From Candidatus Poseidoniaceae archaeon (GTDB lineage: Archaea; Thermoplasmatota; Poseidoniia; Poseidoniales; Poseidoniaceae), in NCBI GenBank assembly GCA_022424925.1, contig JAKMGM010000107.1:1-26499 (forward strand): a stretch of DNA of 26,499 bases. The letters run 5' to 3'. Shown here in pieces: positions 1 to 8,309 of this stretch (its first letter is position 1; every line of letters begins with the position of its first letter). A model generated the notes under the pieces. The model did not search any database and was not told the DNA's origin. It saw nothing but the letters and a program-made list of their open reading frames with translations. The translations under genes were made by a program, and so were the position numbers.

Positions 1-3000
1 AGATTCTGATACTGCACCGGACTGGTTGCTGAGTTCCCAATTATATTCGACATTCGCGAGATAAACCGTTTGTGACTGAAGTGTTGGAGTCAATGATGCC
101 TCAACGGAATAATGACCTGTTTCATTCAGCGCAACTGGTTCGGAAGTATGCGATAGGGTTGCATAGAGCAGTCCCATGCCAGAAAGGGAGAGTGATGCGT
201 AGTCAGCAGGTTGTACTGTTGCTGATGGCGCTGTTCCAGCGTATGAAACGGTGAGTGATGCTGCTCCCACAAAGTCTGCAAAAGATGCCGAAAGTTGTGA
301 AAGATCGTCAGCTGAAATGGCGTTCCAAACTCCATTTGCATCCGTAGTTCCCTGAATTGAATAGTTGAGAGCATCTGTCGTGATGTAGAGTGTCACTTCT
401 TGAGAAGGGATGGGTTCATCATCGCCCATCAATGTTACATTGAGGTAAAGAGAATCCGAAGCGCCCAAAGCAAACGATGTTTCATTGAACAAGCCAGAAG
501 TGGTTGCAGCAACTGATAATGTGGAGACTCGGAGAGAATTGTTGAGCGATTGAACTGGACCGATAGAGGTGAACTGTTCCGAAGCGTTACCGTATTCGTC
601 ATAGGCAACAACTGCGACCCAGTAATCAGTTCGGTCAACCAGTAAAGTGCCGTTGCTTGTTGTCGTTATGTTCGTCGAGTACGACCCCGAGAATGGTTGA
701 ACCGTTGAAAGGGCGGATAGGTTGTCAACCGACTGAATCTCAGTTGATTCAACAAAAATGCGGTATTCTTGTGGTAAGTCAAGAGATGCATCCCAGGACA
801 GCGAGAGAGAACTGCCGTTGTCATCGGGTGTGTCGACGACGGACATCCCTTGCACAGCAGCCGGAGGGGATGGGTATGGAATTGTGACGGATAATCGAGC
901 CGATAAATTGCTTGTTACTCCGTAAAGGTGAAGAGAGCGAACAGCGTAATCGTATGATTCTCCGGGTACAATATTCTCATCTGTAGTGGAGTTAATCGGT
1001 TGTGTGAATGTTGGGTTGTTTAGGTCAAAAACCCCACCTGCGCTGGCTTTGAAGATTTCAAATTCCAAAAAGTCAGTTCCGAAGTCAAACTCATCCTGCC
1101 AGGTAAAGAGAACCCGCTCATCGGTCAATACTTCTAACTGTAAAACCGGGTCAGGAGGCAAAGCCAAGTTTGGTGCACCAGGGATGTAATCGGCTATCAG
1201 AGTTGAAAGATAGAGACTGCCGTTTTTCGTGGATGTAAAGGGTAAATCAATCACAATAGTGCCGGTGCCTGCAGTTTGCAGTTGGTTGAAAATATTGGTA
1301 AGATTACCCTGTGCAGCGGGATTGTTCTCAACAATGAAATCCATGTCATAACCGAAATCCATTGAACTGATGTTGAACGTTCCATTGCCGCTACTGAAAA
1401 GGTCAAAATGAAGCAACGTCATTTCAATATCGTATTCTTTCGGTTGAGAAGGCTGAGAGGATTGTTGAAGGGTAAGTAACGATGTCATAGAATCAAGGTC
1501 GTCAAGAATTGACAGTGGCAACGTGCCGTGCAAACCGTCGCCAGCATAACCTTCATCGGAAAGGTCAGCTTGTCCATCGAGGTCAATATCAATCGATACC
1601 GATTCCCACGAGCCAATAAAGAGGCCGAAAATGGTGTCTTCACCAGCCGACACAATGTGCTCCATTTGACCATCGCCGTTCAAGTCAACAAACATGGAAT
1701 CTGTTGGGCTTGTCCAAGGTTGAAGTTCGTCCGATGTGGATTGAACAGACGTAAGTGAAATGTTGTAGATTGACAAGTTACCGTCCAGTGTCTGTGCATT
1801 TCCATCGGCTGAATCAAAATTCGGTATGAATACGGACATTTGCCCATCGTTGTTATGATCGGCAACAGTTGCATTTCCAAAAGAGATACTGCTTACGGCA
1901 GTCGTGGTCGACCATCCAGTGACGGTATGCTCCGCAATGGTATACCCCTGCTGATTTGCAGAGAACACATCCATGTCACCGTCACCATCAATATCGGCTA
2001 AATCAATATGTTCACCAAGACCGTCCATCGTATCTCCGGTCGGAGAAATTCCCGAAGTGGACCATGCGAGTTGACTCGAATAACCGGTTGAATCAGCAAC
2101 GATGAGGTTGAAATCGCCTTGAGGGCCACTAAGGAATCCTCCTGAAAATCCGACAAGTTGTGAAGGAGTGGCGGTTCCGTTTTGATTCAGGGTTATCGTT
2201 GCATTCTCCGAAAAAATACTTCTCTTTGGGTCGTAATCACGTTGTGAAACAATTCCGTTTTGATGGATAGAGAGAATATCGGCCTTTCCGTTTCCATCGA
2301 TGTCCCCTAAGAGTGCAGAGATGAGGCCTGAAGTAAGCGAAATGGGTGTGGCATTTCCAAAATTGCCCGTTGACGAATTAAAGAAATGCACACACACAAG
2401 GTTGTTCGAGGGGGTGAATGAAAGAACATCAGAGTGGTTATCACCGTCAATGTCGCCAACAGAGATGTGTGTACTGGAGGCACATGTTGGAACCCACGAT
2501 GCTGAGGTAATGCCGGTCGTCATGTTCCAATCAAACATTGAAAGTGCTGCTGAAGAGCCCGTAATGGATTGGATTCTTGATAAGACCACGATTTCTTCAC
2601 GGCTGTCGTTGTCAAAGTCTCCCGAATCGTATGCGGAAACATATCCGGTTTGCCTCAATCCTGAAGCCACTTCGGATACGAAGTTTACCGAGGCGACTGC
2701 TGTTTCAAGCGTAGACCCCTGAGGAATGAAAAACGGCATTGAAGCAGCGCTACCGTTTGAAAAAATATCCGCACCGGTATGGTCATTGAAAAAGGTGTTT
2801 TGGTGGCCAAGGTCGCCGAAGCCAGTGTCCTCAAATGCCCATTCTTTGTCGCCGTCCTGATTGATATCAAGCGAAACTTGACCGGGAGAAACATCGGTAT
2901 TGTCGACATTGATGTAAAATTGCGCCGACTCAAAAGTGACGTTCCGTTGCACTTCGATTGAGAAATTGGTATCGGTTTGATTGGCCGTCAATGGAACCGT

Positions 3001-3216
3001 AACCGATGCTGCACCGTTTGAAAAAAGGTACACGGAGCCTGCTTGTCCGCTTGCGCTAGCGGAAAACATTGCTCCAGACTGTGCAAAAACAAGTAAAAAA
3101 AGAACGAGAAGAGGTGTTATTCGGTTCGGCTTCAATTCAAGACCCCAAGCAGAAGGGTTACCCCTCTTACAGTTTACAAAGAATGCAAAGAGGTTTTCAA
3201 GCCTTGCATTAATCAT
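1..3216 (-). CDS. giant secreted FG-GAP/FN3 surface protein, C-terminus cut by window edge
   Basis: The minus frame is open from the ATG at 3216 to base 1 (1072 codons) with no stop, so the protein continues beyond the window. A hydrophobic segment at about residues 33-55 (ITPLLVLFLLVFAQSGAMF) looks like a signal peptide. Integrin-alpha/FG-GAP-type calcium loops follow at about residues 205, 255, 308, 410, 455, 513 and 546, for example DGDNHSDV, DIDGNGKAD and DIDGDGDMD; this is the pattern of a beta-propeller. Two fibronectin-III-like domains lie at about 685-775 and 780-880, then an Ig-like segment at about 925-990. Many NxS/T sequons suggest glycosylation. The likely role is cell-surface adhesion or substrate binding; no catalytic motif is visible. 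An in-frame TTG at 3135 would give a more usual signal-peptide n-region, so the start is uncertain. Membrane anchoring cannot be judged without the C-terminus. Confidence 0.88.
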   Translation of the reverse strand, partial: MINARLENLFAFFVNCKRGNPSAWGLELKPNRITPLLVLFLLVFAQSGAMFSASASGQAGSVYLFSNGAASVTVPLTANQTDTNFSIEVQRNVTFESAQFYINVDNTDVSPGQVSLDINQDGDKEWAFEDTGFGDLGHQNTFFNDHTGADIFSNGSAASMPFFIPQGSTLETAVASVNFVSEVASGLRQTGYVSAYDSGDFDNDSREEIVVLSRIQSITGSSAALSMFDWNMTTGITSASWVPTCASSTHISVGDIDGDNHSDVLSFTPSNNLVCVHFFNSSTGNFGNATPISLTSGLISALLGDIDGNGKADILSIHQNGIVSQRDYDPKRSIFSENATITLNQNGTATPSQLVGFSGGFLSGPQGDFNLIVADSTGYSSQLAWSTSGISPTGDTMDGLGEHIDLADIDGDGDMDVFSANQQGYTIAEHTVTGWSTTTAVSSISFGNATVADHNNDGQMSVFIPNFDSADGNAQTLDGNLSIYNISLTSVQSTSDELQPWTSPTDSMFVDLNGDGQMEHIVSAGEDTIFGLFIGSWESVSIDIDLDGQADLSDEGYAGDGLHGTLPLSILDDLDSMTSLLTLQQSSQPSQPKEYDIEMTLLHFDLFSSGNGTFNISSMDFGYDMDFIVENNPAAQGNLTNIFNQLQTAGTGTIVIDLPFTSTKNGSLYLSTLIADYIPGAPNLALPPDPVLQLEVLTDERVLFTWQDEFDFGTDFLEFEIFKASAGGVFDLNNPTFTQPINSTTDENIVPGESYDYAVRSLHLYGVTSNLSARLSVTIPYPSPPAAVQGMSVVDTPDDNGSSLSLSWDASLDLPQEYRIFVESTEIQSVDNLSALSTVQPFSGSYSTNITTTSNGTLLVDRTDYWVAVVAYDEYGNASEQFTSIGPVQSLNNSLRVSTLSVAATTSGLFNETSFALGASDSLYLNVTLMGDDEPIPSQEVTLYITTDALNYSIQGTTDANGVWNAISADDLSQLSASFADFVGAASLTVSYAGTAPSATVQPADYASLSLSGMGLLYATLSHTSEPVALNETGHYSVEASLTPTLQSQTVYLANVEYNWELSNQSGAVSES

Positions 3217-3289
3217 AAGGAAAAAGCCGATGTATTCCGCTAAAGGATTAAGTGAGACATATGGATAGAGCAGATTGGAGAGGGTCAAT

Positions 3290-3790
3290 TTGGACAGGTC
3301 TGCGAAGATTTCTGTTTCTGCAGGTGATGTAGAATTTGATTTGGAAGGTTCACCTGCTGAGATTGAAGAGCGTCTTTCTCACCTACGACACGATGACATG
3401 TGGGGGCTCATGATTGACAGGCTCACCGCGGCAAAAAAAGAAGCAATGAACGGCGATGGAAGTAGTTCAAATCGAACGGAAGTCGTGGACAGGGGAGTGG
3501 CTTTTCGAACCCTTATCGAAAAAAACTCATTGAACAAAAAACCCGACCAAGTTCTTGGGGCTCTGCATTTTTTACGTGATGTTGAGAACATTATGGACAG
3601 CCCACCACGCATCATTAACCAGTTGTTTGAGGATGCAGGAATCGATCCTCCCGGCAATCTATCGCTCTACCTCAACCGGCTTCGTGAGCGTGAGTTCCTC
3701 GTCATTCCTGACGACAAGGATGACAAAAATCGTTACGCCGTGCTCACGACAGAAGGAAAACAGCATTTGAATAAAAAATCAACCAAATGA
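3290..3790 (+). CDS. archaeal hypothetical protein with C-terminal winged-helix-like domain
   Basis: This 166-residue protein has no close family that I can name. The N-terminus (KISVSAGDVEFDLEGSPAEI) resembles a short beta-hairpin module seen in archaeal proteins of unknown function. The C-terminal half, about residues 75-160, is helical and ends in a pattern typical of a winged helix: NQLFEDAGIDPPGNLSLYLN, then a REREFLVIP strand and YAVLTTEGKQHL. I chose TTG 3290 because GGAGAGGG (3277-3284) lies 5 nt upstream; TTG 3275 is the only earlier start, since a frame stop lies at 3266-3268. The pentapeptide-repeat gene begins 9 bp downstream, so the two are almost certainly co-transcribed. A regulatory or nucleic-acid-binding role is inferred from the fold alone. 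Confidence 0.82.
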   Translation: MDRSAKISVSAGDVEFDLEGSPAEIEERLSHLRHDDMWGLMIDRLTAAKKEAMNGDGSSSNRTEVVDRGVAFRTLIEKNSLNKKPDQVLGALHFLRDVENIMDSPPRIINQLFEDAGIDPPGNLSLYLNRLREREFLVIPDDKDDKNRYAVLTTEGKQHLNKKSTK

Positions 3791-3799
3791 GGGAGTCAT

Positions 3800-4243
3800 A
3801 TGGTGATGTCAGGTGGTGGCGGGGACGACCCTCGTGAATCGGAGTCAGAAGTTTCGATTGTTCTCGATTGGTCGTTTCAAAACCACAAAGAAGCCATACT
3901 GCGCAAGGGTCGGCACGCCGGTTCTGATTTCAGGCGAGCAATCCTCGACCATGCTGATTTTACCGAAGGCGATTTCTCAAACTGCAATTTCAAACGCGCT
4001 TCTATGGTCGAGATTGATTTGATGAAGTCAGCGTTCGATGGTTCTGATTTCAGAGGAGCAGACCTACGAAAGGCTCGGCTGAATCTTTCAAATTTTAGAA
4101 ACTGCAAGTTTGCCGGAGCAGATTTACGCGGTATACGTGGGCGCTATGCAATATGGCAAGGCAGCGATTGGTGGAACGCTACAATGGATGAGGACCTTAT
4201 CAAAGTACTTTCAAAAAAGTGGCCGAAGCCATCTGCAGAGTGA
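3800..4243 (+). CDS. pentapeptide-repeat protein
   Basis: This 147-residue protein has a short acidic N-terminus. From about residue 43 to 127 it has 17 consecutive five-residue units in an unbroken register (DFRRA ILDHA DFTEG DFSNC, later DFRGA DLRKA, then DLRGI). The central residue is nearly always F, L or I, and A/S/C often sits two places before it. Such repeats form a right-handed quadrilateral beta-helix. Some family members (Qnr, MfpA) mimic DNA and protect gyrase; most have no known function. ATG 3800 is preceded by GGGAG (3791-3795) with 4 nt spacing; ATG 3806 is an alternative with 10 nt. The gene follows the winged-helix-like gene by 9 bp. Its stop codon touches the stop of the convergent membrane protein gene with no base between. 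Anti-gyrase or DNA-mimic activity is only a hypothesis. Confidence 0.93.
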   Translation: MVMSGGGGDDPRESESEVSIVLDWSFQNHKEAILRKGRHAGSDFRRAILDHADFTEGDFSNCNFKRASMVEIDLMKSAFDGSDFRGADLRKARLNLSNFRNCKFAGADLRGIRGRYAIWQGSDWWNATMDEDLIKVLSKKWPKPSAE

Positions 4244-4933
4244 CTATTCTTCACCGTGTTGTGATAGCTTCACTTTCTGTTGAGGATAGAGAGCCATTCG
4301 CGCTCTTGCATTAATCAGCGGAAGTGCAGCCAAGCCTAAGCACATCACCATACAAACGCCGCAGAAATAGGTCGTAATCTCGTAGGTCAACAGTAAAACG
4401 CCTTGCAAGTGCTCGTCTGCTGCGCCTTTAATCATTAAACTCCCCGCAGTCCCAGACACAAGTCCAATACCTGCACCTGCAACGGACAATTTCGCTCCAG
4501 TTCCGTTGAGGAACATCAGCATCACACCGCCAACAATCAACAGAAGACTGGCTAATGCAAGCCCATATCCACGCACAGCGTAGCCACCGGAATCTCTAGC
4601 CGCATCGTGGAAGGTTTGGTACTGTTCAGACGAAACGTCGTTTGTACCATCCCCTTGGCTGTTTGGAACATCCAAGATGAGGTCGACCTCTTCACTTGAG
4701 AGGTCGTCAGCGCTATGAAGCCCGATATCGCCATACGCTTGCCCGAGTAAAACCAACGCTCCTAAAATGAGCAATACGCCAATCGTCTTCGGGCCCCTGG
4801 TATCAGGGCGTACAGCGAATAAATCCGTAGGCATTTCTGCATCAGGTTGGTGGCCGTCAATTTTCATTGAAAACCCAAGATCGACATCTTCACGCTTTTC
4901 TTCGGGCCAAATCTCGGTTTTCGAATCGGTCAT
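4244..4933 (-). CDS. four-TM membrane protein of unknown function
   Basis: This 229-residue protein has a charged N-terminal tail of about 46 residues. Four likely membrane helices lie at about 47-68, 121-142, 147-168 and 178-207. The loop between helices 1 and 2 is long (about 52 residues) and acidic. Helix 4 carries three cysteines in CGVCMVMC. I do not recognise a family. The ATG at 4933 overlaps the end of the upstream thioesterase gene by 4 bp (ATGA), so the two are translationally coupled. Its TAG at 4244-4246 directly abuts the TGA of the convergent pentapeptide gene. Confidence 0.82.
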   Translation of the reverse strand: MTDSKTEIWPEEKREDVDLGFSMKIDGHQPDAEMPTDLFAVRPDTRGPKTIGVLLILGALVLLGQAYGDIGLHSADDLSSEEVDLILDVPNSQGDGTNDVSSEQYQTFHDAARDSGGYAVRGYGLALASLLLIVGGVMLMFLNGTGAKLSVAGAGIGLVSGTAGSLMIKGAADEHLQGVLLLTYEITTYFCGVCMVMCLGLAALPLINARARMALYPQQKVKLSQHGEE

Positions 4934-5352
4934 TGCTGTCCCTCCGGTGTATGCTGAATTAACCCTGCACGAATGTCATCTGGTATCTCGATTGGAGAGA
5001 GTGATTCCATATCAACGCATACAGTGACTTGCGATGACGTCCATACCAGTTCATTTCGTTGGTTGTGGAACTGATAAGCCCAAGTGCATGATTTTGAACC
5101 TACTTCAGAGAGCCAGACAGTGGCGTGAACCGTGTCGCCGTATCGTAGAGGTGTTACAAAATCAGTCTCGATATGGACGACAGGAAAACCAACTTTTCGC
5201 TCAAGGAGAAGAACAGGGTATGGCGTACCGCACATTGGCTCCCAACACTCTTCAAAAAATCGGTGTGCCAAGTCATAAATGCGGGGGAAATAAGCAATCT
5301 GGGCACTATCAATCATCGGAAAATCAACGCGCCTTGAGAGTTGAACCGCCAT
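4930..5352 (-). CDS. hotdog-fold acyl-CoA thioesterase (4HBT/YbgC-like)
   Basis: This 140-residue single-domain protein has the expected length of a 4HBT-type hotdog thioesterase. The signature sits near the N-terminus: DFPMIDSAQIAYFPRIYDLA, with the candidate catalytic Asp15, Tyr21 and the long hotdog helix ending HRFFEE. The conserved strand pattern follows: HIETDFVTPLRYGDTV, then SCTWAYQF and a VCVDM end strand. Family members hydrolyse acyl-CoA thioesters in the cytosol; the substrate (aromatic, short or medium chain) cannot be read from the sequence. The start is ATG 5352, with GGTTGA five bases upstream. It overlaps the downstream membrane protein gene by 4 bp. A proximal tRNA gene lies upstream on the other strand. 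Confidence 0.88.
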   Translation of the reverse strand: MAVQLSRRVDFPMIDSAQIAYFPRIYDLAHRFFEECWEPMCGTPYPVLLLERKVGFPVVHIETDFVTPLRYGDTVHATVWLSEVGSKSCTWAYQFHNQRNELVWTSSQVTVCVDMESLSPIEIPDDIRAGLIQHTPEGQQ

Positions 5353-5429
5353 GATTCAACCAACTGCTTTGATGTCATGAAGGCTTGTATGCACTCGCTC
5401 AAGAACCGCCCAAAACCAACCCGTTGCGC

Positions 5430-5435
5430 TTATAT
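5430..5435 (+). promoter_or_regulatory. TATA box of the tRNA-Arg gene
   Basis: TTATAT is centred 29 bp upstream of the first base of the tRNA. This is the usual archaeal TATA-box spacing to a transcription start at or just before the mature 5' end. Confidence 0.6.
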
Positions 5436-5461
5436 CCAATCGGTTAGTGGCCGGACTACAA

Positions 5462-5535
5462 GGCCCTATAGTGTAGCTTGGATATCACGCCGGCTTGCGG
5501 AGCCAGCAACCCGTGTTCGAATCGCGGTGGGGCCG
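5462..5535 (+). tRNA. tRNA-Arg (anticodon GCG)
   Basis: The 74 bases fold as a complete cloverleaf. The acceptor stem pairs GGCCCTA (5462-5468) with TGGGGCC (5528-5534), with discriminator G5535 and no encoded CCA. A short D stem (GTG/CAC) carries a loop with GG followed by A at the position of A20. The anticodon stem is CCGGC/GCCAG with loop TTGCGGA, placing anticodon GCG at 5497-5499; it reads CGC. The T stem is CCGTG/CGCGG with loop TTCGAAT. C35 and A20 are known arginine identity elements. The second anticodon-stem pair (28:42) is a C-A mismatch. No intron is seen. Confidence 0.9.
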
Positions 5536-5563
5536 CTCTTGTCATGTTTGAGTGCTACCGCTG

Positions 5564-6235
5564 TCAAGGTTGTATCTTCCAATCGTGCATTTCCCAACCG
5601 TTGTCTTGAGCGAATTTCTTGAAACTTCCTTTGGCGTTGATGGCTATCGGATGGCCTGTTGTTCGCATAAACCAAGAATCAGCCATGGTGTTTCCGTATC
5701 CGTAGCACTCTTCAAGAAGATGGTTATGCTTCTGCGCATCAGCCTCGACGACAGCGATTTTTCCTTTCCTTCTGGGCACCGACCAACCGCGTTCTGAACC
5801 GCTCAACACCCCTTCACGTCGCTCAGGCCCGCACCCATAGACTTCATCCATCCCAAGCACATCAGCCATGGCTTCCGCCATGGGAGCAATCGTTGCGGTC
5901 ACCAAAACCAGACGATGACCTTGCGATTTATGCCATTCAAGTGCTTCACGAGCCTCTTTTGTGACTCGTAATGCAAGTCGTTCTTGAGCAATTGTCTTGG
6001 AAAAGCGCTCGAGTACATCCCACGAAGCGAGAGAAAAATGACCTCGATTACGGGCGGCGTCGTAAAACGAACGGCCCCGAAGAAGATTTGAGATGAGGCC
6101 AAAAGACCATGCCACAGTAGCATATGGAATACGCCACGGCCGTTTACGGCCGAGAACGCCCGTGAGGGTTTTTTCACTGGACGCATCTAAAAGCGTTCCA
6201 TCGAGGTCAAAGTACGCTGCGATGGGGTTTGCCAT
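5564..6235 (-). CDS. HAD-superfamily IB phosphatase (phosphoserine-phosphatase-like)
   Basis: This 223-residue protein shows all four HAD motifs. Motif I is FDLDGTLL with nucleophile Asp10 and Asp12. Motif II is VTAT with Thr113. A Lys occurs in RRKGK at about 155. Motif IV is GYGNTMADS with Asp186. The helical insert between motif I and II and the overall length fit subfamily IB (SerB-like, TIGR01490-like). It is a cytosolic Mg-dependent phosphomonoesterase; substrate unknown. In motif IV the usual first Asp of G-D-S is Asn182, which other active members tolerate. I chose ATG 6235; an in-frame GTG at 6253 adds six residues. It faces the tRNA gene convergently. Confidence 0.87.
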   Translation of the reverse strand: MANPIAAYFDLDGTLLDASSEKTLTGVLGRKRPWRIPYATVAWSFGLISNLLRGRSFYDAARNRGHFSLASWDVLERFSKTIAQERLALRVTKEAREALEWHKSQGHRLVLVTATIAPMAEAMADVLGMDEVYGCGPERREGVLSGSERGWSVPRRKGKIAVVEADAQKHNHLLEECYGYGNTMADSWFMRTTGHPIAINAKGSFKKFAQDNGWEMHDWKIQP

Positions 6236-6288
6236 GCTCAATCCACGGCGCACAGATACATGAGTTGAACCCTGTTGAATACCCGGAT

Positions 6289-6576
6289 TCAGCGTTTCAC
6301 CGGTGCCTCAGCGCAGCCTGTTTCACCGTAAACTCGTCGCCCAGCAGTATGGTCTTGCCACCAAATGAGGTATTCTGAAAGATGTCGGGGGATGAAGAAG
6401 CCGACCTTTCGTGGCGTTAATCCGTGATTTCGCATCGAACGGTCGTGGCTTAGACTCGCAACGATCGATTGGGCTGAACATCCTGGATTTGCGCCAACAA
6501 AATTGAGGATTTCGTTTTTTAATCGTTCAAATCTTGCTTTTTTCTGCGAACCTTTGCCCTTTTTGCGTGAAGACAT
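6289..6576 (-). CDS. small basic hypothetical protein, possibly DNA-binding
   Basis: This 95-residue protein starts with a very basic tail (MSSRKKGKGSQKKARFERLK). A helical region of winged-helix/HTH appearance follows: EILNFVGANPGCSAQSIVAS, then a second helix containing GLTPRKVGFFI and a C-terminal YLIWW segment. I do not recognise the family. ATG 6576 is preferred: the only in-frame extension starts at a TTG (6645) inside the upstream gene and adds 23 unremarkable residues. It follows the 6638-6991 gene by 61 bp and is probably in the same transcript. Nucleic-acid binding is inferred from composition and the helix pattern. Confidence 0.68.
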   Translation of the reverse strand: MSSRKKGKGSQKKARFERLKNEILNFVGANPGCSAQSIVASLSHDRSMRNHGLTPRKVGFFIPRHLSEYLIWWQDHTAGRRVYGETGCAEAPVKR

Positions 6577-6637
6577 GGAACAAACATTTCTGTTAACCCA
6601 TATGAAAGAATCCGTGGAAGTCCCATCTGGGAAACCG

Positions 6638-6991
6638 TCATTCAAACGTCACGCTTTGCGTGGTTTTCCAGTTCGCAGTAGCCAGTTTCTTTGCCTTCCC
6701 ATCTGCAATAATCGGGTGGATATCTTTCAGACGTCCGTGCATGCCTTGAACTTGGAATTTTACACGAAGTTCAGCGGCTTGGTCGCGCACAACGGCTTCC
6801 ATCTGCGCTTCGTCAAGTTCGATTGAGGCAAGCGATGAACCATCTGACAAACTGCGAATCATAAAGGTAGAGCCTGAAACGAAGAGTGACGGACGGAAGT
6901 CCATATCATCGGGATGGTTCATCCAGACTGATACATCGACTGAAAGCGAATCGCGAATGTTTACTCGGCTAATTTCTACGGTATCAACCAT
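6638..6991 (-). CDS. hypothetical protein
   Basis: This 117-residue soluble protein appears to be all-beta with one helix. The N-terminus, VDTVEISRVNIRDSLSVDVS, suggests paired strands. A PSLFVSGSTFMIRSL strand pair and an ELDEAQMEAVVRDQAAELR helix follow. There is no signal peptide and no membrane helix, and I do not recognise a family. ATG 6991 is preferred over the in-frame TTG at 7000; GGTTGA lies 5 nt before it. An AT-rich stretch (GATAAAAAGG on the minus strand, about 7031-7040) could be a promoter with a short leader. Confidence 0.68.
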   Translation of the reverse strand: MVDTVEISRVNIRDSLSVDVSVWMNHPDDMDFRPSLFVSGSTFMIRSLSDGSSLASIELDEAQMEAVVRDQAAELRVKFQVQGMHGRLKDIHPIIADGKAKKLATANWKTTQSVTFE

Positions 6992-7049
6992 GGCAATCAA
7001 CCCATCCGAAGTGTTCCCGCTTCTTACACCTTTTTATCGAACAAAGTCG

Positions 7050-8234
7050 TCACTCATAGGCAATTTCTGTTAGTTTGGGAATGAGAAGTGTCACCGTTAC
7101 AGTGAGCGTCCAATCGTTACCTGGGTCAGGGTCAGGAGTCCCTTCAAACAGTGGGTCTGGGTCTGCTTGTTGAGCGGTTACCGTCCAGACCCATGTTCCT
7201 TGGCCTTTTCGCGTACCCGCAGTATTGAGAAGTTGCTCAAGCAATGCTTCGGCTGAGTCTGAATCGTAGATTCCTTCCTCGCCAGACGGGTTCATGTTGT
7301 CCGCAGAAAGCGTGGCTGAAGCAGATTCGTTGGATGTCAAATTACCGCCGTCGGTTTGAGCGGATCTATCATATCGGTCATCAACAATCAACACCCCGAG
7401 CGTGAAGTTATCCTGCGGTGCCAAAACATCTTGTTGAAGTTCAAGAAGGCCTGTGAAACTGATGACTCTACCGTCCGCTCCCGGCGTCACATTGCCTTGC
7501 CATTCTTGGCCTTGGTCTAGGTATTCGTCCCAAGTGTACTCTATCTCTTTCGATTCCCATGTGACTTCGTACCTTCGTGAGTTCACAACCAAAGAAAACA
7601 ACTCCGTCACAGAAGATTCCGCGGAATCAGTCACGGTTAAACTGCCTTGAACTGTTCCAGAGCGATTGGTTGGTAGCAAGACGGTTTCTGTTGCCGCATC
7701 AACATCGTTGCGCATGTCGCCATCGCCGTCAGTGTCTTCCCCCCAGTCAAGGTCCCAAGCAAACATCAAGGCATCGCCTTCAGGGTCCACACTTCTGCTC
7801 GCATCAAGCATCACTGAATCACCTGAGCGTATTGAATCTGGATAGGTGAGGTTGAGTACTGGCGCCCCGTTGACGTTGACGGATGTCGAAGCCGTGTCTT
7901 CTCCTCCTTGACTGTTGACGACTGTCAACTCAACAGTGAAAATTCCAAACGTAGCATAGCGATGTGAGGTGAAACCAGTGGTCGTTTCACTGGTTTGTCC
8001 ATCTCCAAAATCCCATTGATACGCAGTGATGACACCTTCAATGGGTTCGGATTCGCGAGCATCGAAGGTCACTGTTTCGCCCTCTTGAATTTGCAGAGGG
8101 TAGGCCGTCATGTTCGCACGTGGGTCAACGGTAAAGTTGAGAGCACCGGTACATCCGGCAAGTAGACTTGAACACAGCAGCAGGGTGACCATGGCAACGG
8201 AATTGAGCGTCTGCCCTGTTTTACCTTGCCACAT
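7050..8234 (-). CDS. exported PKD-domain lipoprotein
   Basis: This 394-residue protein starts with a lipoprotein signal: a hydrophobic stretch ending in lipobox LLAGC, with Cys28 as the likely lipidated residue. Two PKD-like domains follow. The first (about 37-120) contains the hallmark YQWDFGDGQTS; the second (about 124-217) contains AFAWDLDWGED-like residues, SVDPEGDALMF, and an acidic DTDGDGD loop that may bind calcium. The C-terminal half (about 220-394) has beta-rich, acidic repeats and no motif I recognise. It probably acts at the outer face of the cytoplasmic membrane in protein-protein or polysaccharide contacts. ATG 8234 gives the exact lipoprotein signal. A weak TATA-like TTAGATA lies about 28 bp upstream. 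Confidence 0.88.
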   Translation of the reverse strand: MWQGKTGQTLNSVAMVTLLLCSSLLAGCTGALNFTVDPRANMTAYPLQIQEGETVTFDARESEPIEGVITAYQWDFGDGQTSETTTGFTSHRYATFGIFTVELTVVNSQGGEDTASTSVNVNGAPVLNLTYPDSIRSGDSVMLDASRSVDPEGDALMFAWDLDWGEDTDGDGDMRNDVDAATETVLLPTNRSGTVQGSLTVTDSAESSVTELFSLVVNSRRYEVTWESKEIEYTWDEYLDQGQEWQGNVTPGADGRVISFTGLLELQQDVLAPQDNFTLGVLIVDDRYDRSAQTDGGNLTSNESASATLSADNMNPSGEEGIYDSDSAEALLEQLLNTAGTRKGQGTWVWTVTAQQADPDPLFEGTPDPDPGNDWTLTVTVTLLIPKLTEIAYE

Positions 8235-8309
8235 ACCACATGCTGAAAACCCACCCTATCTAAGAGTTCGTTAGGAGGCTGAGCCAGATTCGGGATTTTT
8301 ACGCAAGCG

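Noticed and set aside
2300..2722. 140-codon plus-strand open frame
   Set aside because: It lies antisense inside the giant FG-GAP protein, whose frame is continuous and domain-rich; the plus product has no recognisable features.
5341..5675. Open frames on both strands across 5341-5675
   Set aside because: They run through the tRNA-Arg gene and the end of the HAD gene; the RNA fold and HAD motifs explain the region.
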